Positions 29,054 to 38,653 of a DNA stretch of 64,000 bases are shown piece by piece; the first letter of the stretch is position 1, and every line of letters begins with the position of its first letter. The notes beneath the pieces were generated by a model, which was not told where the DNA came from, searched no databases, and saw only the letters and a program-made list of their open reading frames with translations. Location of the stretch: assembly GCF_002105555.1 (NCBI RefSeq), contig NZ_CP020612.1, positions 2,782,001-2,846,000 on the forward strand. The letters run 5' to 3'. The position numbers and the translations under genes were made by a program. The DNA comes from Paracoccus contaminans (GTDB lineage: Bacteria > Pseudomonadota > Alphaproteobacteria > Rhodobacterales > Rhodobacteraceae).

Positions 29054-30052
29054 ATGGGCAGCATCACGCTCAAAAACGTCCGCAAGACCTTCGGCGATGC
29101 CGAGGTCATTCCAGGCGTGGACCTGACGATCGAGGATGGCGAGTTCGTCGTCTTCGTCGGCCCATCGGGCTGCGGCAAATCGACCCTGCTGCGGCTGATC
29201 GCGGGGCTTGAGGATGTCACCTCGGGCCAGATCGTGATCGACGGGCAGGACGTGACCCATGCCGCGCCGGCGCGGCGGCGGCTGGCGATGGTGTTCCAGT
29301 CCTACGCGCTTTACCCGCACATGACGGTGCGCAAGAACATCGCCTTCCCGCTCAAGATGGCGGGCATGGCGCAGGCGGAACAGGACAAGCGGGTTGCGCA
29401 TGCGGCCAGGATCCTGAACCTCGACAGCTATCTGGACCGCCGGCCCGGCCAGCTGTCGGGCGGCCAGCGCCAGCGTGTCGCCATCGGGCGGGCCATCGTG
29501 CGCGAACCGGCGGCGTTCCTGTTCGACGAACCGCTGTCGAACCTCGACGCCGCGCTGCGCGTCAACATGCGGGTGGAAATCAGCGAACTGCACAACAAGC
29601 TGGCGACCACGATGGTCTATGTCACCCACGACCAGGTCGAGGCGATGACCATGGCCGACAAGATCGTCGTGCTGCGCGCGGGCCGGGTGGAACAGGTCGG
29701 CAGCCCGCTGGATCTGTATCGCAGCCCCGCGAACCGCTTTGTCGCCAGCTTCATCGGGTCGCCCAACATGAACTTCATCGGCGGCGAACAGGCGGCCCGG
29801 CTTGGCGCACACGAAATCGGCGTGCGCCCCGAACATTTCCGCCTGTCGCAGACCGACGGCGCCTTTGCCGGCACCGTGGGCGTCGCCGAACATCTGGGGT
29901 CGGACACGTTCCTGCACGTGCATCTGGACGGCGGCGCCCATGTCGTCGCCCGCGCGGCCGGCGAGGTGCCGGTCCATCACGGCGACCGCATCTGGCTGAC
30001 GCCAGAGGAAGGCCGCGTCTATCGCTTTACCAAGGACGGGTTGGCAGCATGA
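29054..30052 (+). CDS. smoK: Polyol ABC transporter ATPase
   Basis: MalK/UgpC-like ATPase, 332 residues, energising SmoFG. Walker [10 protein letters not shown] is at 36-44, the Q-loop is [10 protein letters not shown], the signature LSGGQRQR, and Walker [12 protein letters not shown], followed by the H-loop VTHDQVEA. The C-terminal regulatory domain contains GVRPEHF. It overlaps smoS by four bases (ATGA). Confidence 0.95.
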   Translation: MGSITLKNVRKTFGDAEVIPGVDLTIEDGEFVVFVGPSGCGKSTLLRLIAGLEDVTSGQIVIDGQDVTHAAPARRRLAMVFQSYALYPHMTVRKNIAFPLKMAGMAQAEQDKRVAHAARILNLDSYLDRRPGQLSGGQRQRVAIGRAIVREPAAFLFDEPLSNLDAALRVNMRVEISELHNKLATTMVYVTHDQVEAMTMADKIVVLRAGRVEQVGSPLDLYRSPANRFVASFIGSPNMNFIGGEQAARLGAHEIGVRPEHFRLSQTDGAFAGTVGVAEHLGSDTFLHVHLDGGAHVVARAAGEVPVHHGDRIWLTPEEGRVYRFTKDGLAA

Positions 30053-30813
30053 GATTGCAGGGAAAGACGGCGTTGATCACCGGCGCCGCACGCGGCATCG
30101 GCCAGGCCTTTGCCGAGGCCTATATCCGCGAGGGCGCCAGGGTCGCCATCGCCGATATCGACGCCGCACGGGTCCGGGCGACGGCTGCGCAGATCGGCGC
30201 GTTGCCGATCGTCATGGACGTGACCGACCAGGCCAGCATCGACGCCGGCGTGGCCGAGGCGGCGCGCGAACTGGGCGGCATCGACATCCTGATCAACAAC
30301 GCCGCCCTGTTCGACCTGGCCCCCATCGTGGACATCACGCGCGCCAGCTATGATCGGCTGTTTTCCATCAACGTCGCGGGCACGCTGTTCACCATGCAGG
30401 CGGTCGCCCGCCACATGATCGAGCGCGGACAGGGCGGCAAGATCATCAACATGGCATCCCAAGCCGGCCGCCGGGGCGAGCCGCTGGTCGCCGTCTATTG
30501 CGCCACCAAGGCCGCGGTCATCAGCCTGACGCAGTCGGCCGGGCTGAACCTGATCGCCCACGGCATCAACGTCAACGCCATCGCGCCCGGCGTAGTTGAC
30601 GGCGAACACTGGGACGGGGTGGACGCCAAGTTCGCCGAATACGAGAACAAGCCCCGCGGCCAGAAAAAGGCCGAGGTCGGCGCGGCCGTCCCCTTCGGCC
30701 GCATGGGCACCGCCGCCGACCTGACCGGCATGGCGGTCTTCCTCGCCTCGCCCGAGGCCGATTACATCGTCGCCCAGACGTATAACGTCGATGGCGGCAA
30801 CTGGATGAGCTGA
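30049..30813 (+). CDS. smoS: Sorbitol dehydrogenase, short-chain (SmoS type)
   Basis: NAD-dependent short-chain dehydrogenase of 254 residues that oxidises D-sorbitol (and related polyols) to fructose. Cofactor motif TGAARGIG is at 11-18, NNA at 83-85, catalytic Ser137, and Y150-x3-K154 (YCATK). Length and context match R. sphaeroides SmoS. ATGA overlap with smoK; mtlK follows directly. Confidence 0.93.
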   Translation: MRLQGKTALITGAARGIGQAFAEAYIREGARVAIADIDAARVRATAAQIGALPIVMDVTDQASIDAGVAEAARELGGIDILINNAALFDLAPIVDITRASYDRLFSINVAGTLFTMQAVARHMIERGQGGKIINMASQAGRRGEPLVAVYCATKAAVISLTQSAGLNLIAHGINVNAIAPGVVDGEHWDGVDAKFAEYENKPRGQKKAEVGAAVPFGRMGTAADLTGMAVFLASPEADYIVAQTYNVDGGNWMS

Positions 30814-30814
30814 A

Positions 30815-32272
30815 ATGAACCTGTCCAACACGACGCTGGGCGATCTGCCGGTCGCCGTCCCCGCCTATGACCGCAGCCGCCTGACCGGCGGGATCGTCCA
30901 TTTCGGCCTGGGCAATTTCCACCGGGCGCATCAGGCCGTCTATCTCGACCGGCTGATGAACACGGGCGAGGGGCATGACTATGCCATCATCGGCGCCGGC
31001 GTCATGCCGTCGGATGCGCGCATGCGCGAGGCGCTGCTGGCGCAGGATTGCCTTTACACGGTCGTCGAACAGTCGGCCGACCGCTCGGACGCGCGGGTGA
31101 TCGGCGCGATGGTGGATTATCTTCCCGCCGCCGATGCCGCCGCCATCGTGGCCCGCCTGGCCGATCCGCAGACACGCATCGCCAGCCTGACGATCACCGA
31201 GGGCGGCTATTTCATCGATGCCGCCACGGGGCATTTCGATCCATCGCACCCGGCGATCGCCGCGGACGGGGCCGATCCGGGCGCGCCCCGGACGGTGTTC
31301 GGCATGCTGGTCGCCGGCCTCAAGGCGCGGCGCGACGCGGGCATCCAGCCCTTCACCGTCATGTGCTGCGATAACGTCCCCCATAACGGCCTGGTCACGC
31401 GCGAGGCGGTGGTGGAAACGGCACGCCTGTCCGATCCGGACCTTGCCGAGTGGATCGCCGCCAATGTCGCCTTCCCGAACGCCATGGTGGACCGCATCAC
31501 CCCCGCGACCAGCGAGCGCGAACGGGCCATGATCCGCGAGATGGGCGTTGATGATGCTGCCCCCGTCTTTGCCGAGGATTTCATCCAGTGGGTGCTTGAG
31601 GACAATTTCCCCGCAGGCCGCCCCGCGCTTGAAAAGGTCGGTGTCGAGTTCGTCGAGGACGTGACCCCGTGGGAGCTGATGAAGATCCGCATCCTCAACG
31701 GCGGCCATGCCGTCATCGCCTATCCGGCGGGGCTGATGGATATTCATTTCGTCCATGAGGCGATGGAAAACGATCTGGTCCGGGCCTTTCTGGACAAAGT
31801 CGAAACAGACGAGATCATCCCCGCCGTGCCGCCGGTGCCCAATACCGATCTGCGCGCCTATTTCGAAAAGGTCAGGGAACGCTGCGCCAATCCCAAGATC
31901 GGCGACACGATCCGGCGGCTGTGCCTTGACGGGTCGAACCGGCAGCCCAAGTTCATCGTGCCGACCATCGCCGACAGGCTGGCGCGCGGATTGCCGGTCG
32001 AGGGGCTGGCGCTGGAATCGGCGCTGTGGTGCCGCTACTGCGCAGGCATGTCGGATTCGGGGGCGACCATCGAGGCCAATGACCCGAGCTGGGATCGCCT
32101 GACCGCCGCCGCGCAGGCCGCCCGCACCGATGCGCAGGCATGGCTGGGCATGGCCGACATCTATGGCGCCACGGGCCGCGATCCGCGGCTGGCCGAGCCG
32201 TTCGCCCGCTGGCTGGCGATGCTGTGGGACAAGGGGACGGCTGCGACCTTGCGCCATTACCTCGCATCTTGA
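30815..32272 (+). CDS. mtlK: Mannitol 2-dehydrogenase
   Basis: Long-chain NAD-dependent dehydrogenase of 485 residues converting mannitol to fructose and arabitol to xylulose. The N-terminal Rossmann motif is IVHFGLGNFHRAHQ. The catalytic region KIRILNGGHAVIAY supplies the conserved Lys, Asn and His. It starts two bases after the smoS stop region, and its own stop TGA overlaps the TTG start of the next gene. Xylulose made from arabitol would feed XylB downstream. Confidence 0.95.
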   Translation: MNLSNTTLGDLPVAVPAYDRSRLTGGIVHFGLGNFHRAHQAVYLDRLMNTGEGHDYAIIGAGVMPSDARMREALLAQDCLYTVVEQSADRSDARVIGAMVDYLPAADAAAIVARLADPQTRIASLTITEGGYFIDAATGHFDPSHPAIAADGADPGAPRTVFGMLVAGLKARRDAGIQPFTVMCCDNVPHNGLVTREAVVETARLSDPDLAEWIAANVAFPNAMVDRITPATSERERAMIREMGVDDAAPVFAEDFIQWVLEDNFPAGRPALEKVGVEFVEDVTPWELMKIRILNGGHAVIAYPAGLMDIHFVHEAMENDLVRAFLDKVETDEIIPAVPPVPNTDLRAYFEKVRERCANPKIGDTIRRLCLDGSNRQPKFIVPTIADRLARGLPVEGLALESALWCRYCAGMSDSGATIEANDPSWDRLTAAAQAARTDAQAWLGMADIYGATGRDPRLAEPFARWLAMLWDKGTAATLRHYLAS

Positions 32273-32934
32273 CCGCGCTCATCTTCGACTGCGACGGGGT
32301 GCTGGTGGACAGCGAGCCGCTGTCGGTGGCCGAACTGGGCCGCACCCTGCGCGGCCAGGGGCTGCCGGTGGATGATGCGGATATCTATGACCGCATGATC
32401 GGCCGCCCCGTGGCGGAAATCGTGGCACTCTATGCCGCCGAACACGGCATCGATGCCACCCCCGCCCTGCCCGACTATCGCGCCCGTGTGGATGCGCTGT
32501 TCCGGGCCGGGCTGCGCCCGCTGGCGGGGATCGGGGCGGCGCTTGATGCCCTGCCGGATCTGCCGCGGGCGGTTGCCTCGTCATCGACCCTGCCTCGGCT
32601 GCACCTGTCGCTTGACCTGACGGGGCTGCATGAGCGTTTCGTCCCCCATATCTATTCCGCCACGCAGGTAAGCCGCGGCAAGCCCGCACCGGACCTGTTC
32701 CTGTTCGCGGCGGAACGGCTGGGTGCGCGCCCCCCCGACTGCATCGTGATCGAGGACAGCGTGGCCGGCGTCACCGCCGCGCAGGCCGCAGGCATGCGGG
32801 TCATCGGCCTGACCGCGGGGGGCCATGCCAGCGCCGCCCGTCTGGCCGAGCGTCTGGCAGAGCTGCGCCCCGATGCGCTGGTCGCTAGGACGGCCGATCT
32901 GCCGGGCGCGGTGCGGGCGCTTGTCAACCGCTAG
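32269..32934 (+). CDS. HAD-superfamily phosphatase of the polyol operon
   Basis: 221-residue beta-phosphoglucomutase-like HAD hydrolase. The nucleophile motif is FDCDGVLVDSE (Asp7, Asp9), motif II is SSS, the Lys is in RGKPAPDLF, and motif IV is IEDSVAGV. The start must be TTG at 32269, overlapping the mtlK stop (TTGA); no ATG or GTG lies before the nucleophile. The substrate is unknown but presumably a sugar or polyol phosphate produced in this operon. Confidence 0.85.
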   Translation: MTALIFDCDGVLVDSEPLSVAELGRTLRGQGLPVDDADIYDRMIGRPVAEIVALYAAEHGIDATPALPDYRARVDALFRAGLRPLAGIGAALDALPDLPRAVASSSTLPRLHLSLDLTGLHERFVPHIYSATQVSRGKPAPDLFLFAAERLGARPPDCIVIEDSVAGVTAAQAAGMRVIGLTAGGHASAARLAERLAELRPDALVARTADLPGAVRALVNR

Positions 32935-32955
32935 GACATGACGAAGGGGGCAAGG

Positions 32956-34383
32956 ATGTTTCTGGGGCTGGACTTGGGCACCTCGGGTGTCAAGGCGCTG
33001 CTGATGGATGAGGATCAGCGGGTGCTTGGGTCATCGACCGCGCCCCTGACGGTGCAGCGTCCCCATCCGGGCTGGTCCGAACAGAACCCCGCCGACTGGA
33101 TCGCCGCCGCGACGGCCGCGGTGGCGCAACTGCGCGCCGCCCATGACCTGTCGGCAGTCCGCGGCATCGGCCTGTCGGGGCAGATGCACGGCGCGGTGAC
33201 GCTGGACGCCGCCGATGCGGTGATCCGGCCGGCGATCCTGTGGAACGACACGCGCAGCCATGCGCAGGCCGCGCGGCTGGACGCCGACCCGCGCTTTCGG
33301 GCCATATCGGGCAACATCGTCTTTGCCGGCTTCACCGCGCCCAAGCTGGTCTGGATGGCCGAGCAGGAGCCTGAGGCATTCGCGCGCATCGCCCGCGTGC
33401 TGCTGCCCAAGGACTATCTGCGCCTGTGGCTGACGGGCGAGCATGTTGCCGAGATGTCGGACGCGGCCGGCACGAGCTGGCTGGATACGGGCGCGCGGGC
33501 CTGGTCGGATGACCTGCTGGCTGCATCGGGGATGCGGCGCGAGCAGATGCCCGCGCTGGTCGAGGGGAACGCGCCATCCGGCACGCTGCGCCCCGCGCTG
33601 GCGGCGCAATGGGGCATGGGACCGGGCGTCATCGTTGCCGGCGGGGCGGGCGACAACGCCGCAACAGCGATTGGCGCAGGCACCATCGCCGAAGGTCAGG
33701 GCTTTGTCAGCCTTGGCACCTCCGGCGTGCTGTTCGCCGCCACTGACCGCTACCTGCCCCGGCCGGAAAGCGCGGTTCATGCCTTCTGCCACGCCCTGCC
33801 CGGAATGTGGCACCAGATGGGGGTGATCCTGTCGGCCTCGGCCGCGCTGGAATGGTTCGCGGGGCTGGTCGGCCAGGCGCCGGCGGAACTGACCGGGGCG
33901 CTTGGGCCGTTGCAGGCGCCGGGCGAGGTGACGTTCCTGCCCTATCTGTCGGGTGAACGCACACCCCATAACGCGGCCCATATGCGCGGGATGTTCGCGG
34001 GGCTGTCTGCCCGCAGCGACCGCGCCGACCTGACGCGCGCCGTTCTCGAAGGGGTCGCCTTTGCCATGGCCGACAATCTGGATGCCTTGCGCGCCGCCGG
34101 CTCTGACCCGCGGATGCTGCTGGCCCTGGGCGGGGGTGCGCGGTCCGATTACTGGTTGCGCGCCATCGCGGCGGCGCTCGACCTGCCCGTGCTGGTCCCC
34201 GAGGCGGGTGATTTCGGCGCGGCCTTCGGTGCGGCTCGGCTGGGGCTGATGGCGGCCACGGGGGCCGATCCGGCCACCGTCTGCACGCCCCCCCGCATCG
34301 CCGCCGAGATCACGCCCGATCCGGCCCTGCGCGGCGCCTTTGCCGAAGGGCTGGCGCGTTTCAGGGCGCTTTACCCCGGCTGA
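32956..34383 (+). CDS. xylB: Xylulokinase
   Basis: FGGY-family sugar kinase, 475 residues, phosphorylating D-xylulose. The ATP-binding start MFLGLDLGTSGVKAL, the substrate motif GLSGQMHG and the C-terminal LALGGGARSDYWLR are typical of XylB. ATG 32956 is preferred because AAGGGGGCAAGG precedes it; another in-frame ATG is six codons upstream. Last gene of the polyol operon. Confidence 0.94.
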   Translation: MFLGLDLGTSGVKALLMDEDQRVLGSSTAPLTVQRPHPGWSEQNPADWIAAATAAVAQLRAAHDLSAVRGIGLSGQMHGAVTLDAADAVIRPAILWNDTRSHAQAARLDADPRFRAISGNIVFAGFTAPKLVWMAEQEPEAFARIARVLLPKDYLRLWLTGEHVAEMSDAAGTSWLDTGARAWSDDLLAASGMRREQMPALVEGNAPSGTLRPALAAQWGMGPGVIVAGGAGDNAATAIGAGTIAEGQGFVSLGTSGVLFAATDRYLPRPESAVHAFCHALPGMWHQMGVILSASAALEWFAGLVGQAPAELTGALGPLQAPGEVTFLPYLSGERTPHNAAHMRGMFAGLSARSDRADLTRAVLEGVAFAMADNLDALRAAGSDPRMLLALGGGARSDYWLRAIAAALDLPVLVPEAGDFGAAFGAARLGLMAATGADPATVCTPPRIAAEITPDPALRGAFAEGLARFRALYPG

Positions 34384-34424
34384 ACGCTATCTCGGCAGGG
34401 TGAACACCGTCGCCTGCCCCAATG

Positions 34425-34500
34425 CGCCGCCCGGCCGGATGACAAAAGCCGCTCGGCCTTCCGGCAGCCCTGCAGGAAGCTTGCCCCCGGCCGGGCGGCG
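34425..34500. repeat. 14-bp inverted repeat between convergent genes
   Basis: CGCCGCCCGGCCGG (34425-34438) and its exact complement CCGGCCGGGCGGCG (34487-34500) are separated by 48 bases. The pair lies between the stops of xylB and the convergent flavin-binding gene. It could form a long stem at both transcript ends; there is no T-run. Confidence 0.55.
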
Positions 34501-34539
34501 GCCATCGCCTGATCCGCCACCCGGCCTGGATGCAGGCGA

Positions 34540-35028
34540 TCACCCCTGCTGCAACGAGATGCTGGCCTGCTTGTCCTTGTAGTCCTCCTTGGGGTCGATC
34601 CCGAGCATCGACTTGACGCCCGCAAGGATGCTCGACCCGTCAAGCCAGATCTCGGCCTGCTCGGCGTCAAGCCGCATCAGGCGCAGCTTCGGATCATCCT
34701 TGCCGTCCTTGAACCATGCGGCAGAGCCGGGATTCCACAGCTTGTCGATCATCGCCCGGTCGTCCGACAAGGACAGGCGGCCCTGGATCGAGGCATAAAG
34801 CTCGCCCTTGATGGCGACGGTTGCGATGGCGCGGCGGCCTTCGCGGATCGCATCGACGATCGCATTGTCGGTGGACACGAAGAACCAGATCGGGCTGCGG
34901 TCCTCATCCAGAACGGCGGCCATGGGGCGGGCGAAGCCATCCTCGACGCCGTCCACGCCCAGCATCATGATCGGGTCCGAACGCAGCGCCTTCCAGAAGC
35001 GCGCTTCGATCTGCTTGTCGTCGGGCAT
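34540..35028 (-). CDS. Pyridoxamine 5'-phosphate oxidase-like stress protein
   Basis: 162-residue split-barrel protein of the general stress protein 26 type, which usually binds FMN or a related flavin. Typical segments are MLGVDGVEDGFARPMAAV, WFFVSTDNAIVDAI and the WNPGSAAWFKDGKDDPKL loop. No enzymatic activity is established for most members. CGGAG lies 7 bases before the ATG. Apparently a single-gene unit. Confidence 0.85.
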   Translation of the reverse strand: MPDDKQIEARFWKALRSDPIMMLGVDGVEDGFARPMAAVLDEDRSPIWFFVSTDNAIVDAIREGRRAIATVAIKGELYASIQGRLSLSDDRAMIDKLWNPGSAAWFKDGKDDPKLRLMRLDAEQAEIWLDGSSILAGVKSMLGIDPKEDYKDKQASISLQQG

Positions 35029-35119
35029 GGGTTTCTCCGTTTCAATGTCGGGCCGTAACGCACCAGCCCCGACAAGGGTTCACGCGGGGCAAGGAAGCGA
35101 TGCGCCCAGCGGCCTGCGC

Positions 35120-36529
35120 TCAGTCCGCCGAAGGCTCGCCGCGCTGCCGCGCGATCTGGGCGATGCGCCCGGCCAGCGGGCCTCTGGCATAGGCCAGCGC
35201 CTCGTAGAGGCGATAGATCAGCCAGGCCCAGGCCAGATAGATCTGCGGCTGCCCGGCGGCCAGCGCGCGGCGGGCGCGTTGGTGCGATCCGCGGCTGATC
35301 GCGGCCCGTGTGCGATAGACCATCCGCCGCCGCCAGGGCAGATCGGCGGATGGCGCGACGCGCTTGAGCGGTTGGACGCCCCTCCGCGGCCAGGTCAGGC
35401 GGAATGCCAGCCCCTCGCGCCGCTGGCGAAAGCCGGCAGCCTGCGTTGCGGCGACGAAGTCGGCATCCACGTCGCGCAGGTCCAGCCGCCCCTCCTCGCG
35501 CGCCGTGGCGATCATGCGGGCAAGCTCGGGCGAGCGGACGACGACCACGTTGGTGCCGCGCCCGTCGAATGAATAGGGCTCGACCCAGGCATCGCCGAAG
35601 CTGATATCGGCGGTCTCGGCCACCACGTCGTCGCAGAAATTGCAGGCGGCGTTCATGAAATAGCCCGCGCCCCAGTCGCCATCGGCCAGATGGGGCCAGT
35701 CCTTCTGCACGGTGCTGCCGTCATCCAGCGTCAGATGCGCCGTATAAAGGTTGGCCGGCCGCCCTTTATCCTTGAGCCGGTATTCCACCGCCCGCACCCG
35801 CTCGGGCACGGCCCCGAGCTGCCAGGCAAAGCTGGTGACAAAGCGCGCGCTTTTCATATGGCCGCAGAACAGCCCCAGCATATGGGTGATGCGCTCGGCC
35901 AGCACGGCATCCTGGGCGCGGGCCAGATGCACGCCCTTGATGAAACAGGGTATGCCGATCACGGCATAGCGCCCCGGCACCGCCCGCACCTCGGCCAGCA
36001 CATCGGCCATGTGGACGGGGTGATAGCGCGAGCGCGCCCCGGCCAGCAGCGCATCCACGCTGCGGCTGATGCGATAGCCGAAGAACGGCTCGCCCGCGCC
36101 GCCGGGGTGGACATGCAGCACGCCGTCGATGCGGCCGGTGCGCAGCAGCTCGGCCGCGACCCAGCTGACCATCCCGCCCGAGGAGCCCCGCTCGCGGAAC
36201 GGCGGCTCGGCCACGGCGCCGACCAAGGTCGCGACATGCCGGCCCAGCCGCTCGTCGTGCAAGGCGGCGGGAAAGCGTGCGGCGGCGATCCGGTCCTCGT
36301 CGAGGGCGGCGGGCGAAAAGGGGCACAACGCGGCAAAGGCTTCGCTGGGCAGGGCCGGGGGCGGCTCGAGCTGGCCAAAATCGTCCCAGCCCATCATGCC
36401 GGCGCCCGCGCAGGCGCCGCAGCCGATGCACAGGCCCGATGCGACCATCTGCTGGGGCGACAGCGCCGGAGCCACCGGCAGGCGAGGCACCGGGCGCAGG
36501 CTGCCCGGCGGGGGCGGCGCGGCGGTCAT
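35120..36529 (-). CDS. F420 hydrogenase/dehydrogenase beta-subunit-like Fe-S protein
   Basis: 469 residues of the FrhB-like family found in polysaccharide loci. The N-terminal ferredoxin-like motif is C34-x2-C37-x2-C40 with C69-P, fitting one 4Fe-4S cluster. The FrhB-type domain follows (PFRERGSSGGMVSW, GIPCFIKG, CNFCDDVVAETADISFGD). Such proteins often sit beside polysaccharide pyruvyl transferases and may reduce or modify a sugar or pyruvyl group; the reaction is unknown. The ATG overlaps the pyruvyl transferase stop (ATGA). Confidence 0.82.
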   Translation of the reverse strand: MTAAPPPPGSLRPVPRLPVAPALSPQQMVASGLCIGCGACAGAGMMGWDDFGQLEPPPALPSEAFAALCPFSPAALDEDRIAAARFPAALHDERLGRHVATLVGAVAEPPFRERGSSGGMVSWVAAELLRTGRIDGVLHVHPGGAGEPFFGYRISRSVDALLAGARSRYHPVHMADVLAEVRAVPGRYAVIGIPCFIKGVHLARAQDAVLAERITHMLGLFCGHMKSARFVTSFAWQLGAVPERVRAVEYRLKDKGRPANLYTAHLTLDDGSTVQKDWPHLADGDWGAGYFMNAACNFCDDVVAETADISFGDAWVEPYSFDGRGTNVVVVRSPELARMIATAREEGRLDLRDVDADFVAATQAAGFRQRREGLAFRLTWPRRGVQPLKRVAPSADLPWRRRMVYRTRAAISRGSHQRARRALAAGQPQIYLAWAWLIYRLYEALAYARGPLAGRIAQIARQRGEPSAD

Positions 36530-37572
36530 GCCAGCACCCCGCCCAGCCACGCGGCCGAGGCATCCCGCAGCGCGGCGATGCGCGCCTGCACGGCGGCCGA
36601 GGGCGGTTCGGCCAGCAGGGCCGCCACCCCGGCCGGGTCGCTGTCCTCGAACGTCAGGTGCCGCTCGGCCCCCAGCTTGGCCGTCAGGTCGCGGACCTTG
36701 TTCCAGCGGTAATCGGACGGGGCGCAGACCAGCGGCTTGCCGTTCACCAGCGCAAAGCAGCAGCCATGGAAATAGGTTGTCGCCACGGCCGCTGCGCCGG
36801 CCACCAGCGCCGCGAACTCATGCGGGCCGGCGTCAAGCCGCTGCTCGTCCGCCCAGTCGTTGCGATAGCCGGGCGACAGCGTGGGCAGCCCCATCGCCTG
36901 CGCCGCGGCCTGCACCCGGTCCGCGAACCAGCCCGGCAGGTGGTGGCCATAAACCAGCACATAGTCCCCCGGCGCGGGCGCCACCTGCGGCGGGTTCAGC
37001 AGCACCGGGTCCAGCACCAGCGGCGGGCGCAGGCCGGTCGCGCCCTCGACCAGCCGGAGGCTGTTGTCGTCGCGCACCGATATCGCGTCCAGCGCCCGCA
37101 GCCGGCCCGCCCAGTCCTCCGGGATGCCCCAATCCGCGTCGTGATTGCCAAAGCTGGCCGCATAGGTGACGACGCGCGGCGCCTTGACGCCCGCGCCCCA
37201 GAACAGCGGCTTGCCGCCATACCAGGGATGGCGCAGGTTCAACACCTCGTCGCTGCCGATCACCGCCAGATCGACGGGGGGCATGCCCGCCGGATCATCC
37301 AGATCGAAGGGCGCGGACAGCGGCAGGGTGCCGAACGCCTGAGTGAAGCGGCGCAGCTTGGCGCCGTATTGCGCCACATCCGCGCGCGGCGAGCGGTCGG
37401 GCAGCAGCGGCTGGAACGCATAGCGCCATTCGCGCGAGGTGACGGCGCAGGACTGGTGATCCAGCAGCACCGCATCATGCCCGCGCGCGGCGATCCATTC
37501 CACCAGCTGGCGCGCCTGCCAGTAGCTGCCATAATTGATCGCGCGGTGATAGGTCAGGATGCCGACGCGCAT
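36526..37572 (-). CDS. Polysaccharide pyruvyl transferase family protein
   Basis: 348 residues. It begins MRVGILTYHRAINYGSYWQ, the normal family opening, and carries AVIGSDEVLN and a C-terminal YFHGCCFALVNGKPLV segment of the GT-B-like fold. Members transfer pyruvate from PEP as a ketal onto surface-polysaccharide sugars. It starts 3 bases after the oxidoreductase stop and overlaps the FrhB-like gene, so the three are one operon. Confidence 0.87.
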   Translation of the reverse strand: MRVGILTYHRAINYGSYWQARQLVEWIAARGHDAVLLDHQSCAVTSREWRYAFQPLLPDRSPRADVAQYGAKLRRFTQAFGTLPLSAPFDLDDPAGMPPVDLAVIGSDEVLNLRHPWYGGKPLFWGAGVKAPRVVTYAASFGNHDADWGIPEDWAGRLRALDAISVRDDNSLRLVEGATGLRPPLVLDPVLLNPPQVAPAPGDYVLVYGHHLPGWFADRVQAAAQAMGLPTLSPGYRNDWADEQRLDAGPHEFAALVAGAAAVATTYFHGCCFALVNGKPLVCAPSDYRWNKVRDLTAKLGAERHLTFEDSDPAGVAALLAEPPSAAVQARIAALRDASAAWLGGVLA

Positions 37573-37575
37573 CGC

Positions 37576-38559
37576 TCAGCGCCCGTAGATGCGGTCGATG
37601 ACCCCGGCCACGGTGACCAGATGCCACGCCTCGGGGTCAAATCGCGCCCCGCCCGCCAGCCGCGTCAGCCAGTCCACCGCCACGCGCCCGCCCCACTCGT
37701 CCGGCGGCTCGGCCAGGGGTTCGGCGCGGATGTGGTGGTGACGCTCGGCCCGCAGGTCGTAGAACGACCCCGCGACGTTGCGCAGGGACGCGCCGCCTTC
37801 GGTGCCGTAGAACTCGGCCGCGATCACCGCCTCGCGCCCGGCCTGCAGGCCCCAGGAACAGGCGAGCCGCAGGACCGCCCCGCCGGCAAGGTCAAGCGTT
37901 GCGACCGCGTAATCCTCGCAGGCCGCCGCCGGGTCGGCCAGCGGCGCGCCCTTGTGGAACAGGCGGCTGTGCACGCCCGTCACCTCGGGCCAGCCAAGCG
38001 AGGACAGGGCCAAGTCGATCAGGTGAACACCCAGGTCCACCACGCAGCCGCCGCCCGACAATGCCGGGTCGTAGAACCACGGCTTGTCCGGCCCCCAGGC
38101 GTTGTGGAAGGTCACGTCGACGCCAAAGACATGCCCCAGCGCGCCCGTGTCCAGCAGCGGACGGATGGCGGCCATGGCGGCGGTGTGGCGGTAGGACAGG
38201 TCAACGCCCAGCAGGCGGTCCGCGGCGCGGGCAGCCTCGACCACGGCGCCGACCTCGGCCGCGGTGCGGCCCAAGGGCTTCTGGCAGAACACGGCCTTGC
38301 CTGCCCGCAGCGCGGCAAGCGACTGCGCGGCATGGGCGGCGCTGGGGGTGGCGATCACCACCGCGTCGATGTCCTGCCCCAGCAGCGCGTCAAGATCCGC
38401 CACCCGCCGCGCCCCGGGGGCAATGGCGAGGGCCTCGGCTGCGGCCTCGTCCCCCGGCTCGGCAATGGCCGTGATCTCGGCCAGCCCTGTCGCCGCCAGC
38501 GCCGCCATGCGGTGCCGGCCGATCCAGCCGGTGCCCAGAAATCCCAGCCGCGGTTTCAT
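37576..38559 (-). CDS. Gfo/Idh/MocA-family oxidoreductase
   Basis: NAD(P)-dependent sugar or inositol dehydrogenase-like protein of 327 residues. The N-terminal Rossmann motif is GFLGTGWIGRHR, the catalytic motif QKPLG supplies the conserved Lys-Pro, and a GGGCVVDLGVHLIDL segment belongs to the substrate domain. The substrate is unknown; the family covers nucleotide sugars and myo-inositol, both plausible here. ATG 38559 has AGGA upstream, and the longer frame is intergenic. Confidence 0.88.
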   Translation of the reverse strand: MKPRLGFLGTGWIGRHRMAALAATGLAEITAIAEPGDEAAAEALAIAPGARRVADLDALLGQDIDAVVIATPSAAHAAQSLAALRAGKAVFCQKPLGRTAAEVGAVVEAARAADRLLGVDLSYRHTAAMAAIRPLLDTGALGHVFGVDVTFHNAWGPDKPWFYDPALSGGGCVVDLGVHLIDLALSSLGWPEVTGVHSRLFHKGAPLADPAAACEDYAVATLDLAGGAVLRLACSWGLQAGREAVIAAEFYGTEGGASLRNVAGSFYDLRAERHHHIRAEPLAEPPDEWGGRVAVDWLTRLAGGARFDPEAWHLVTVAGVIDRIYGR

Positions 38560-38653
38560 GATCCTGCCCGCGTCATTGGCATGTTTGCAAGGCGCCAGGG
38601 CGCAGCGGCAGCCCGCCGGCCCGACAACGCGGCGGGGTGGCCCCACGCGCCCC

